Assembly (NCBI GenBank): GCA_039111635.1
Contig: JBCAQO010000001.1
Coordinates: forward strand, 992,001-1,056,000
Source: Heterobasidion occidentale
Taxonomy: Eukaryota > Basidiomycota > Agaricomycetes > Russulales > Bondarzewiaceae
Reading direction: 5' to 3'
DNA: 64,000 nt
The notes beneath the pieces are model-generated. The model saw only the letters and a list, made by a program, of their open reading frames with translations, was not told where the DNA came from and searched no databases. The position numbers and the translations under genes were made by a program. This document shows, in pieces, positions 54,616 through 64,000 of the stretch; position 1 is the stretch's first letter, and every line of letters starts with the position of its first letter.

Positions 54616-55248
54616 CCTCTGCGCGTCGTTTAGTGACGCCGGAATGAGGGTGACGGTGACGGAGCGCATTTGTTTCTCCAGAATGAGTATGAGAATGGGA
54701 GGCATCGGGAGAGGATCGAGGACGAGGAAGATTATTCGGGGCGTTCGTTTTTGTTTTCGTGCTTTTTTATAGCTTATGTCCGTCGCGCGTTCTCTATTGT
54801 GCTTTCTAATCCTGCTTTCGCATTACCATAGCTATCCAACTGCTTTATCGAGATTCAACCCAATCCCGCATCCTTCCGTTTAAAACACAGTGACTGCCCA
54901 GCATGACCACTCGTGAACGATCCGTGAAACAAATGCATCGAAAGCGCAGAGAGCAAATAGCAGAAACCAAGCCTGCCTGCATACATCTATGTACAGCTTC
55001 TTCGTCCGTCCGTCCGTCCCCTCCCGGCGCGACACACCCGCCGCGTGCGCAAGAAGAACCCCCGCCGGGCGCATCCCAACCCACCCATCCGACCGCAGCA
55101 GAGCACCCCGTCGTAGTGCTCCCCCAAGGCATGCGCGCCATCTATTATCACCACCCGCGCCGCACGGCGCGCCGGCCGCGCCCGCAATGAAGATCCCAGA
55201 CGGTCGAAACGCGCTCCCGCGACGCAAAACTCTAGGCCGAACGCGCGC
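54616..55248. other. Convergent intergenic region containing the duplicated flank
   Basis: The stretch between the single-exon gene and the SIKE-like gene holds copy B of the duplicated segment (54680-54880). It also has a (GTCC)n run at about 55001-55017. No gene is supported. Confidence 0.45.
54680..54880 (+). repeat. Duplicated segment, copy B
   Basis: This diverged copy of 53005-53210 retains even the last coding part (tcgaggacgaggaagattattcgg, here not in an open gene). It follows the stop of the gene at 53359-54615. The copy shows that the acidic-tailed gene, or its end, was once duplicated. Confidence 0.85.
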
Positions 55249-55481
55249 TCACTTGTTGAACTCGAGCACCTGCCGGAACACCGACAGGTTGTCCTCGTCC
55301 TCGAGCGCGGGCGGGTCGAGCAGGTCCATCGCGCGCCGCGCCTGCGCCTCGCGCTGGAAGCGCAGCTCGGGCTGGTGTCGCTGCTGCAGTTGCTGTTGGT
55401 GGTGGATCAGCTGCGGCCCGTGGCCCAGGGCAAACTGCGAGGGGTGCGGCTGCGGATACGGGCGCGCGTGGGCCTGCTGCT

Positions 55482-55512
<31 letters not shown>

Positions 55513-56936
55513 GTGTTGCTGGCGCTGGAGATGGAGCTGGAAGCTCAGCTGCTGGTGTTGCTGCGCCATTTGTTGCTGTTGCTGTTGCTGCTGGAGGCCC
55601 GCGCCGTCCCCGTTCCCGTTCCCGTTTCCGTTCGATCCCCGAGCGCCCGCGCCGTACACGCCGTCGCCGATCCCAAGCCCCGTCCCATACTGCTGCCCCG
55701 CGCCGCCTCCCTGCGCGTTTCGCGTTCGCATTGCCGCTCCCGCTCTCGCTCCCCTGTTCGCTCCCGCTCCCGCCGCCTCCGCCGGCGCCGGCGTGCACGG
55801 CGGGGTTGGTGGGGATGTACACGAGCGGGACGACGTAGTCCTCGTCGTCGGGGACGCCGAGCGCCTCGAGCGCCTCGCGGTTGATCCCGAGCACGGCGCG
55901 GAGGCGCGTGTTCTCGGCGTCCAGCCGCGCGATCTCGAGCTCGCGCGCGATGGTCCAGTCGAGGGGCTCGTCCTCGTCGTGCTCGTCAGATGGCTCGGAG
56001 GGCTGTTCGGGCGCGAGTGCGGGTGATGAGGCGGAGTCGAGGTGGAAATGGGCTGGCTCGGATGAGTCGGGTGGGAACGGTGGCGTTGTTGATCGTGCGG
56101 GAGCATTGTTCGGCGCATGAGGATGAGAGGACGGGTCGGCAGGCGCTGAGATCGCAGGTATATGCGGAGGGTGAGGCTCAAAAGACGCCGTGGGTTGCGC
56201 TGGGGGAAGATTTGAGATCGCGTCCTTGCCCGCGAGGGAGAGTTGCAGGGCGCGCAGGCCGTGCTCGAGGCGGCGAATGGAGGGGCCCAGGTTGGGATCG
56301 ATGACGAAATGCGACTCGTGCGCGAGAAGCGCGTCGTAGTGGCGCGTCAGTGTGAGCTCGTGCTGCTGCGCGGCGAGCTATGAACCGGGCGAATGAAACG
56401 GGGGGCGGGTCAGGCATGCGTGCACAAGAGAGCAACGGACGGTGCAGCGGACGCACGGCATGGCTCCGGTATTTGGACATGACGGTCTCCATGGTCTGCT
56501 CGTACTCCTTGAGGAGCATGCTCAGCTGCCTGTTTTCTTGCGTGAGCGTGTGGTTCTCGATGATGATCCGGGCATTGGTGCGCTCGAGCTCCGACTCGAT
56601 CGTTTCTTGAACACAATTCGCGCTTGGTGAGCATGTGCGGGCGCGCACGGTGCATGTGTGTGGGTGCAGGGAGGATGCGTGGACTGACCTTTGGAGAGGT
56701 CGACGTTGAAGCGTCGGAGGTTGAACGTCGAGTGGAGGTCTGCGCTCTCTGCCTGTTTTTTCGCCTGCTCGTCTCATCGTAAGTTGTGGCAGCGAGAGGC
56801 GGAAGGAGCGCACCTTGAGGCCCTTTGCCTGTGCGAGGAGTGCGGAGGCTTGCTTGTGGTTAGCGAGGAGCCTGTCGCTTATTTCGTCGAGGATATGGCA
56901 TGCGCGGATGTAGTCGTTGTCGGCGTCGCCGTACAT
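55249..56936 (-). CDS. SIKE/FGFR1OP2-family protein, probable STRIPAK subunit (SCI1-like)
   Basis: The N-terminus MYGDADNDYIRACHILDEIS leads into a helical region. The diagnostic segment is LTQENRQLSMLLKEYEQTME followed by TVMSKYRSH, matching the coiled coil of SIKE1/FGFR1OP2 and fungal SCI1. In Sordaria, SCI1 belongs to the striatin-interacting phosphatase and kinase complex, which controls hyphal fusion and fruiting. Further C-terminal are HYDALLAHESHFVIDPNLGP, an acidic linker, DWTIAREFEIARLDAENTRL and GINREALEALGVPDDEDYVV. After a frame change at about 55700-55790, best explained by a GTGCAC…CAG intron, a poly-Gln stretch (55476-55600) precedes the end SVFRQVLEFNK and TGA at 55251-55249. 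Start and stop are secure; inner introns are approximate. Confidence 0.78.
55476..55600. repeat. CTG/TTG trinucleotide tract (coding poly-Gln on minus strand)
   Basis: Long runs of ctg and ttg read as CAG/CAA glutamine codons in the SIKE-like gene. The longest uninterrupted Gln runs have more than ten codons. Mixed CAG/CAA usage argues for selection to keep glutamines rather than a young pure repeat. Confidence 0.85.
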
Positions 56937-57484
56937 GTGTGCCAAGGGTGGAGTCTCAAGCAGAGGAGTCGGACTCGAGTGCGGAGACGCCCATGCCCGT
57001 GGCCACGGAGACACGTGCTGGCCCCGGGACACCCCTTCGAAGAAGGCTCCGGCACCTTTCACGCCAGCTGGTGACCGTCCGTGCGAGACGCCCTTCGGAA
57101 GGGCAGGTGGTCGGTAGAGAAATCAATAAAATAAAATAAAATAAAGAGAGGGCACGCAGCGCGACAAGGCCTGTACACGTCAAACGGACGCGGTGGGAGG
57201 GCGAGCGTAGGGTGAGGCGTGAGATTCCTCTCGTGGGCAATACGCAGTCGGCTGGTATCTGCTCGATGCTTTCTCCAACTAGACTCCAACTCACAAACGC
57301 TCAGCTTCTCGTTCTGTCCGCTCATCCGTGCTCTGCTTCTGCTGTACAACAACGCATCCCCCCGCCCGCTCTCTCTTTGCTTCCCTCCCGCTAAGCCTTG
57401 CACTCCCCCCCGTCGCTCGCCCTCCCGTTGCCCCTGTCCCGCCCACTGACAAAAGTCATCCCCCTCCACCCCACCCCTGCCACA
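56937..57484. promoter_or_regulatory. Divergent promoter, SIKE-like / R3HCC1L-like
   Basis: About 550 nt separate the two starts. An AT-rich run of AAAAT units at 57124-57144 stands out in otherwise GC-rich DNA and may be a nucleosome-free core. The plus-strand end (57340-57480) is C/T-rich, a typical leader. Confidence 0.45.
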
Positions 57485-58429
57485 ATGTCGACCTCCATCT
57501 CCCAGCTCTCCGCGTCCGTCACGCGCATCCTCTCTTTGACTGGCTTTCCAAAGGAGCTCAAGACGCGAGACATCCACTCCGCCTTCTCCGAGTGGGAGAA
57601 CTCGAATGGCGGCTTCAAGATCAAATGGATAGACGACACCAGTCTCCTGATCGTCTTTGTCGATGCCCTCACAGGTGAGCGGCCCCGATCCGTTCTGCGT
57701 GTTCCATTCCGCTCCGCTCTTCTTTCCGCCTGCTTGTATGCGCGTGCTTCCGGGTGCTGATGCTCGCTACGACTACTATCAGCTAAGCGTGCATACCTGA
57801 GCGCCCTCGCAACCCCCCCCGCCATCTTCTCCTCCCCCTCGTCCACGGCCACCATCCGTCCCTACGACGGCCCCGACGCCCAGGCCATCATCGTCAGCGT
57901 CAACTCCCGCGGCCAGCACAACGGCAACGCATCGCGCGGCCACAACGCGCGCTCTGCGTCCATGTCCGTCGCCGGCCAGCAGCGCGCGCGGAACGGCAGC
58001 CACGCGACCCACGCGAACGGCAACGGCAACGGCACCATCAACGCGAACGGGCACGCCCCCGATGCGCTCGCGCTCGCGAACGGCGTCGCCGCCCCCGTCT
58101 CACCCATCGGGCGCGAGGGCTCCCCGACGCTCCCGACGCTCCCCTCCCATCCGACGCTCGACTCTCTTATCAACTCGACGCTCGGCGACGGCGTGCCCCC
58201 CGCCGACCCCGCCATCCTCGCCACCAGCATGCATCCCAACGGCATGCCGAGCGGCGCGGGCCCGCGCATCGGCGACCCCGGCAAGCGCATGCTCGGGGCC
58301 GCGCTCGGCGTGCGGCACCCCGGGCTTCCTGCGCGCCAGATGGGCATGAACGCAGGGGGCCCGGAGAATGCGGATCAGGCGATCAAGGAGATCCAGCGCG
58401 CCATGGGCGGGCTGGCAGTGGCGGAGTGA
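57485..58429 (+). CDS. R3HCC1L-like RRM protein
   Basis: Two exons (57485-57674, 57783-58429) encode 278 residues. The N-terminus SVTRILSLTGFPKELKTRDI continues HSAFSEWENSNGGFKIKWID and DTSLLIVFVDALTAKRAYLS. This matches the degenerate RRM of metazoan R3HCC1/R3HCC1L (FPxEFKTxDL…DIKWVDDTHALGIF). The rest is low-complexity, rich in Asn, Gly, Ala and Pro, with short NGNGNG runs. The C-terminus DQAIKEIQRAMGGLAVAE may form a helix. A role in RNA binding is inferred from the fold only. The exon junction lies between ALT and AKR and keeps frame. Confidence 0.72.
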
Positions 58430-60697
58430 GCGGACGTTGGATGCGGCGGAGGTCGTGGCGGCCTTGGGTGACGGCATGTATGGCATTGGGGCTAGTGGGA
58501 GAAAAGCTGCCTCCGCCGCGGACGACGCGCCTCTTCTTTCTTCGTTCGGGCCTGCACAAGCCATCCCTCGTTTTTTTTCTGTTTTTCATTTCATTTTCCC
58601 CTCCTCTTTCCCTGTCTGTCACGTGTCTCCACCGTGCCCTGTTTCCAGTTCCAACTGTCATTTTTTCTTTTGTGTTTTTAGGCATCTGCTACGCGCGATC
58701 GTCGACGGTGGCACGTCACGATCTCGACAACTCTCCTTTTTTTTCCCCACAAGTGGTCAGTACAGCACTAGCTACATATGTATAAAGCCCAAGTTGTTTT
58801 CTCCAATTTCTCAATCGACGCCTCTGCCTGGAGTATTCTGGTCACTGACCAGATAGCAACCCCATGTGGACGATGACTCATGTTAGCGCAGTAGATATAT
58901 GCACTGCAAGTCGTCTCAGATCATCGTCAGCATCGAACCCACAGGCGTCTACGGCACCTATTACAACAGCTGTATAACATTCCGGCGCACGGCCTGGTGG
59001 GATCTCGAGAATTTCCGAGACGCTTACACAAATCCCTTTGGACTGGACTGATCATCAATATCATCCATTCAATCGAGTTTCAAAGGCATCTATGAAGTCG
59101 ATGGTTTCCCTGGACGCTTGAGCGTTCCAGCGCCTGCAAGGGTGGCATTCATTGTCGCTGTTTGATCGATGATCGGGACCCTTCAAGATCCAATATTCAA
59201 CAGCTGTTAAACCAGTGATAGGGCATACGAGCTCCTACTAGTAGTAGTGGCTCATAGCGGCGTCATCTCAGCTCGCCACGCACCCGCCACGCCGCTCCGG
59301 CACGTCCAAAACCACTCCTTCATGTGGCAGCCTCTCTGACTTCCGAAACCGCTTCTTGGACCTTTCAATCACGCTGTTGTACCACGTACCTGTTGTAGCG
59401 GTTTCGGAATACACGTAACCGTCTCGCCGCGAGGTTCCATGCCCAACCCACAGCCCCTGCCGAAGCGGGGCAGAACGGTCCACGAGGGCCGTCGATGGGG
59501 TTCCGCAGGATTCTGCCGCGCGTCATGGATCACACTTGGGCCATCCTTCGTGAGGGTCTGTGCGGAGATGAGCGCGACTCGGGAAGCACAGCCAGCAAGC
59601 AGTCATTAGGGCCGAGGGTGGAGACGTCGTGTCGGCTAAGAGCGCGAGCGTCTGTCGAGGCAGGACGCAATCAGATGTCATGGGAATGACCAGAGGTAAC
59701 GTGGGCTCTGGCCCTTGTCGGGTGTCGGTGGTAATCATTTAAATGAAGGAAAGCGCAGTACGTTATGTGTAACGCGAATAAGTGGACTGACGAAGATGCA
59801 GGGGGGTAGGGGTGGACGACAACAAGGGGAAAACCGCGAGGGGTGATGCGGACGGCTGGATGGAGCAAGAATCAAGATGCGAGCAAGGCGAGTCACACCG
59901 AACACGAGGCTCTTGTAGAATGACTTCCTTTCTATTCTTCGCAGCTCGCGACGAGGCGCCAGAGGAGCAGCAGAGGGGATCAGATCTCCGAAACGCCTCG
60001 CTGCGAGCGGAGCGGTTCGTCGTCCGTGTAAGTACTATATTGTTGGGGGTGCCTGGGAAAGCAAACTGGATGGACATATAGTATGAATCACGCGGCGAAG
60101 CCACGTCTTCACGGTCTGCCACCTTCCCCTGACTACACGACTGGGGGCCGCGCTGTCAGAACAAGCGACTGATCTGCCTGATATGCTCATCAGCGCTCTG
60201 CAATCCAGATCTAGGGCAGCTGGAGCGAGCGAGCGAGCGTGTGCTCCGCTGACCTGCTTCTTCGTCCTCGTACAGCTTAGTTCCGAGTTTCAAGTCCATT
60301 ACAGCTGTAAGTTCTGCTGATCGTCTGCGCACGCTCCCCGTATCCTATCTTCCTGATGCATCGCCATCGCGCGCTCGCCTACCGCCTTGCCCATGTCGGC
60401 CTTCCCATGCGATCTGTGCTTCCAGAGCGCCAGCCCGCATTGGCTCGCCGCCACCGCCAATAAGTATGTCACCGCTTCGAGTCCACCGAATCTGAGATCC
60501 CGGTCCCTCCTCGATCACGACAAACAACAGAAGAGAGCGATCCTTGTCTCCGTCCTCCCCACGCCGCCTATGAATCTTCGCTTTCCCTGCCACATATAAA
60601 CCCCTTCCCTCCGGCTTCATACCGCCTATCCCACCTGCCCCCCCCTCCCTCCCACCCCACCACACCACCACCACCACCACCACCACCACCATCACCA
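58430..60697. other. Intergenic region, 2.3 kb
   Basis: No gene is supported. Open frames at 59268-60122 on both strands lack any domain and give conflicting readings. The first part has T-runs (58568-58760) consistent with a 3' untranslated region. An AT-richer, lower-GC interval runs from about 58780 to 59280. The last 100 nt are C/T/A-rich and end in a (CAC)n run: the leader of the next gene. Confidence 0.4.
60658..60693 (+). repeat. (CAC)n microsatellite in a 5' leader
   Basis: About eleven CAC-type triplets lie immediately before the ATG at 60698. The run is in the leader and therefore not translated if the start is right. Confidence 0.85.
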
Positions 60698-62517
60698 ATG
60701 CAGTCCTCCCTCTTCGCAACACACCCGTGGCCCGAGGCTGGTACATCCTACAATTACCCCATCCCGATCCAACCTTCCCAATATACCAGCACTCACATGT
60801 TCGACAGCGGAACTTACATGGGCCACACCACGACGCCATCCTCCCCTCTCCTCAGCCATTCCCCTACTCCTTACAGCACGACGGAAATGAACAACACCAC
60901 CACCCAGTTCACACCCCCCGCGCTCACCCCAACAGGGTCCTCGATCGACACCCCCGTATACGACGGACATGTGACGTTTCCGGAGATCGCAGGCGACGGC
61001 CCCAGCACAATGCAGTTCGGAGATCATCTCCATTCCTGTCAGGAAGGGCTGGGATGGATGCCGTCAGAGCAGCTGCAAATGGATCAGTTCAATGCGCATC
61101 TCCTGTGGGCTGCGCCTGCGAAGGCGACGCTCCAACAGGCGCCGGTTCCTGCGCCGTGTCACTTCGGAGCAGGTGAGCATCGCTCTCGTTCGTTCGCGCG
61201 CGTGTGAGTCACTGACGCCCCTCTCTATTAAAGCTGTCGGCGCGCTGCACGCTCCATCGAGCTACGGAACCGGCGCGGGGAGCTGTGTGAACCCCCAGCG
61301 AGCCGACGCGACGGTGCACGCATCACAGATGGGAGCGGCCTTGCACGCACACCCCGTCCAGCATCAGCATCACTTGCACCCACGTCCGCAAATGCATCAT
61401 CAGCACGCCAGCGTGCGTTCGCATCCTTATCAACGCCCACAGCCGCACCCGTCCGCGCACGCGCACTCCCGGTCGCACTCCCATCTGTCGCAGGCCCAGC
61501 GCGGGCAGCCGCACTTCCATAACGCGCAGACCGCGCTCCTACGACAACCGCAACGATCGCACCAGCAACAACAGCGGATGGAGAGCACCACCACGATCTC
61601 GATCACGACGACTACGACATCAACGTACGCGGCACAGGAGGTGACCCACATGACCTCATACGGGTCGCAAATAGCGCACGCGCCACCGCCCGAGGCGCTC
61701 CACGCGCACGGGACGTTCACAGCGCAGCTGCACGGCCCTGCGTTCCTCGCCGTGTCGGCGTCGGCGTCGGCGTCGGCGCCCTCAGCCGCGCCTACCCTCC
61801 ACACGACGCCCCCGACGCGTCTTCGTCCGCGGTGCACCTGTACCAACCGATCCCGCAGCACTCCCTCCGGGGTGGGTCAAGCTCCCGTCGCCGAGCGTGG
61901 AGGAGCTGTTCCCGCCGGAGGCGCTCGACGCGTTCGAGAAGCAGCGCTTCCAGCGGGGCTTTTCCGAGTCCGTCCCGGCGGGCTTGGTGCGCGGGACGTC
62001 GCTCGACCCGGGGTGCAGCATCGAGGAGGTGGCGGAGGAGGAGGTCCCGGTCGGAGAGGATGAAGACGCAGACGCGGACGCGGACGCCGAGTACGACTAC
62101 GAGGGCAGCGAAGACGATGGAGACAGTATGAAGTCTGGACCGTGCGAAGATGGCGGAGACGAAGCGTCCATGGACAACGGAGTCGAAGAAGGAAACGCGT
62201 ACAGCGTCGGTATCCCGCACGGGCACGGCGCGTTCCGCGCGTGCGGCGGCGACTACACCGCCGGCAGCGCGCAGCTGCGCTTCCCGACCTTCTACGACTC
62301 CCAGCCCGCCGAACCTGCGTCCTCATCATCTGGCACCCTCCCGGCCTCCGCGCTCCTGTGCCAGCCCATCTCCGAATCCGTGCGGGACCAGTTCCGCACC
62401 GCCCCGCCGCCGCCGGGGCCTGCTGAGCAGGTGCCTTCGCATATGCAAATCGACGGGCTGGCGCGCGCGGGTAACTACTGGGACCCTGTTACCTATGGCC
62501 TGGGCTGGGACCGGTGA
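60698..62517 (+). CDS. His/Ser/Gln-rich protein of unknown function
   Basis: The protein begins MQSSLFATHPWPEAGTSYNY. Residues up to about 155 are Thr/Ser/Pro-rich. After an intron at about 61171-61233 comes VGALHAPSSYGTGAGS and a very His-rich stretch (VQHQHHLHPRPQMHHQHASV). Later, in another frame, are VEELFPPEALDAFEKQRFQR, an Asp/Ala-rich repeat (62065-62090) and a C-terminus ending LGWDR with TGA at 62515-62517. The frame moves between about 61750 and 61880. A 34-nt GT-AG stretch at 61752-61785 would fix it but is short for an intron, so this junction is uncertain. The composition suggests a disordered nuclear regulator, but no DNA-binding domain is seen and I assign no function. Confidence 0.55.
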
Positions 62518-63626
62518 TCGCTCCGCTCCTCCTGCGAGCAGTAGTTATTCTGGGCGCGGCCCGCCGCTTGGAGCAGCCCCTCCATCGCGGCCAGCCAGTG
62601 TCAGGCGTTGTGCAGCCGCGCAGCGCGCGTATGTTCTCTCTCTTTCTTGGGGCCGCTGCTGCTGTTGGCTGCTAATAGGGTTCGGGGGATCGCGTCCCGC
62701 GGCTTCATCTCGGGCTGCGTAGGCGTGCGTTTCGCTTGCCCCATTCGGCGGCACCCTTTTTTTCTGTCGTGTATTACAGTATCCCGTCCGTTCCGTTCCT
62801 CGCATCGATCGCTCGCTCGCCCGCCCGCATCCCACTGTGTATTCTTTTCATTTTCACTTGCATCCTATCTATGATGCATGATGGCTTCCCAAGCACAAGT
62901 CCGTAATTATACCACGTTCATTTGTATCCATTATTGGTTGTTTTAGTTTCGGTTCTGGTTCTGGTTCTGGTTATGGTTTTGTTCTATCCTCGCTTCTGTG
63001 CCATCGTCATGAACCATCGATTCTAGACACGGCGATCGCAACCCCGTCGTGTAGCCGACAGATAGCATCGCGCAGGCTTCCGCCCGGCGGCCACTCTCCC
63101 TACATAGTACATACGCTTATGCCACGAATCCTGAACTATGCCATTCCATATCTCACGCACGCGCCCGATAGTCTATTGAGTTGAGCGGCGCGCGCTCGGG
63201 GTTCCGGCCGTTGACGCAGCGGATCAGCTGCGGAATTCGCAGAGCACCGTGCAGCGAGGCGTGCGCGAGCACACGGTGCGAGCGACGCGCGCTCGCTCGC
63301 TCGCTGCTCTTCGTCGCGTGGTGGAGAGCTGTCAAGCGGGGGCAGATCCGTTGCCGATAGTACGCGCACTGCAGGCATCGAATCATGCGCGCGGAAGGTG
63401 GATGCGTGCGGAGTCGTGGGAGTCGGGGGACTGCTGTTCTGGCTCCTGTAGGACCCCCGTCAACCATGCCAGAGGTCCGATCCGGGGTCCCACCTGGCAC
63501 CCCCGAACAAAATCTCTTTTTTTTGACCCTTTCATCCCCGAACGAGGATCAGACCTCTGATCCGGACCGATTTACCCCCGAACGAGGATCATACATACAT
63601 AAAAAATCGAAAAAATCGAGAAAAAA
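62518..63626. other. Intergenic region before the right edge
   Basis: No gene is supported. GGTTCT-type hexamer repeats lie at about 62947-62975. Two copies of CCCCGAACGAGGATCA occur at about 63536 and 63576, with the inverted pair GATCAGA…TCTGATC between them. A long A-rich stretch (63600-63640) follows. Confidence 0.4.
63536..63592. repeat. Tandem 16-bp repeat with small inverted repeat
   Basis: The 16-bp word CCCCGAACGAGGATCA occurs twice, 40 nt apart, with a third partial word (CCCCGAACAA) at about 63511. Between them GATCAGA and TCTGATC form a perfect 7-bp inverted pair with a 2-nt spacer. This may be a regulatory site or a small repeat element; nothing identifies it. Confidence 0.7.
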
Positions 63627-63944
63627 TCAAAAAAAATCCGACCGTCGCACGAGTGTTTGTGAGGCTTGCTTGACACAGGGCATTGCGCGGAGACCACCAA
63701 AGAACCGTAGTACAATGTATCTACTCATAATCATTCTCACCTCCACATCTTGATCCTTGGCCTTTCGTGTGCGAGTGAGATACAGCCGGAAGGCCTCCTC
63801 AAGATCCTTCTCGTGTCCCAGTAGTGCATCAAGGTAATGCTCATCACCCGGGGCCAAAGTGTAGTTCATACCGTTGGCAAGCTGCGGAGGGTAGCTGAGC
63901 CTTACCAGGAATGTATGGGATGGCAGCAGAGCGAACCGCGACAC
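63627..63944 (-). CDS. Fragment of an unidentified gene at the right edge
   Basis: A minus-strand frame contains LANGMNYTLAPGDEHYLDAL and HEKDLEEAFRLYLTRTRKAK, which look like ordered protein and do not match neighbouring composition. A splice acceptor (TCCGCAG) before LANG and a donor (GTGAGA) after QDVE suggest an internal exon of about 63743-63893. Earlier exons lie toward 64000 or beyond the window. I do not recognise the family. Confidence 0.5.
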   Translation of the reverse strand: MSRFALLPSHTFLVRLSYPPQLANGMNYTLAPGDEHYLDALLGHEKDLEEAFRLYLTRTRKAKDQDVEVRMIMSRYIVLRFFGGLRAMPCVKQASQTLVRRSDFF

Positions 63945-64000
63945 GGCGTGTGATCAGCCAGCAGCCGAAGCGCCGCGCGAGTCGTCCAGATGCTGCCATC

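Noticed and set aside
55690..55800. Apparent frameshift in the SIKE-like gene.
   Set aside because: A GTGCAC donor with CAG acceptors 88-109 nt away has the right length modulo three, so an intron explains the frame change without a mutation.

Overview
The window reads as nuclear DNA of a filamentous basidiomycete, probably an Agaricomycete. The genes are split by many short introns (about 45-95 nt), are packed on both strands, and lie 0.2-0.8 kb apart. The gene set is fungal: Snu114, Fip1, calnexin, Coq1, Ski2, a Rab5 GTPase, Ist1 and a RasGEF with an SH3 domain. Products were assigned by reading motifs in the translated frames; no database search was possible. Coordinates of multi-exon genes are the outer limits of the CDS, introns included.

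Layout. 0.7-7.9 kb (+): quinone oxidoreductase, TBC-domain RabGAP, a 72-residue protein, and an ING-family PHD-finger protein. 8.1-10.4 kb (-): FIP1. 10.7-16.7 kb (+): SNU114 and calnexin. 17.2-23.3 kb (-): COQ1, a roadblock/LAMTOR2-like protein and a two-RRM protein. 23.7-24.7 kb (+): Rab5. 25.3-27.9 kb (-): RasGEF. 28.7-41.5 kb (+): IST1, a SAM methyltransferase, SKI2 and a homeodomain-like protein, with a weak minus-strand membrane-protein ORF between the methyltransferase and SKI2. 41.5-47.6 kb: a 6-kb stretch without a convincing gene, containing a diverged direct repeat and a long G-rich/C-rich strand asymmetry. 47.6-54.6 kb (+): three very GC-rich genes of unknown function, with a duplicated 3' flank. 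55.2-56.9 kb (-): a SIKE/FGFR1OP2-like STRIPAK subunit. 57.5-62.5 kb (+): an R3HCC1L-like RRM protein and a His/Ser-rich protein. The right edge carries a gene fragment on the minus strand.

Functional themes. RNA processing is well represented: Fip1 (3'-end formation), Snu114 (spliceosome), Ski2 (cytoplasmic decay) and two RRM proteins. Endosome and lysosome signalling is also represented: RabGAP, Rab5, Ist1 and the LAMTOR2-like protein. FIP1/SNU114, the RRM gene/RAB5, RasGEF/IST1 and SIKE-like/R3HCC1L-like are divergent pairs that share intergenic promoters.

I found no defence system, CRISPR array, complete transposon or biosynthetic cluster. The most notable signals are in gene structure: a FIP1 start codon that exists only after splicing, a 6-nt exon in RAB5, an 11-nt exon in IST1, and three GC-AG introns. 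Next come the duplicated flank near 53-55 kb and the unknown genes of the GC-rich block.
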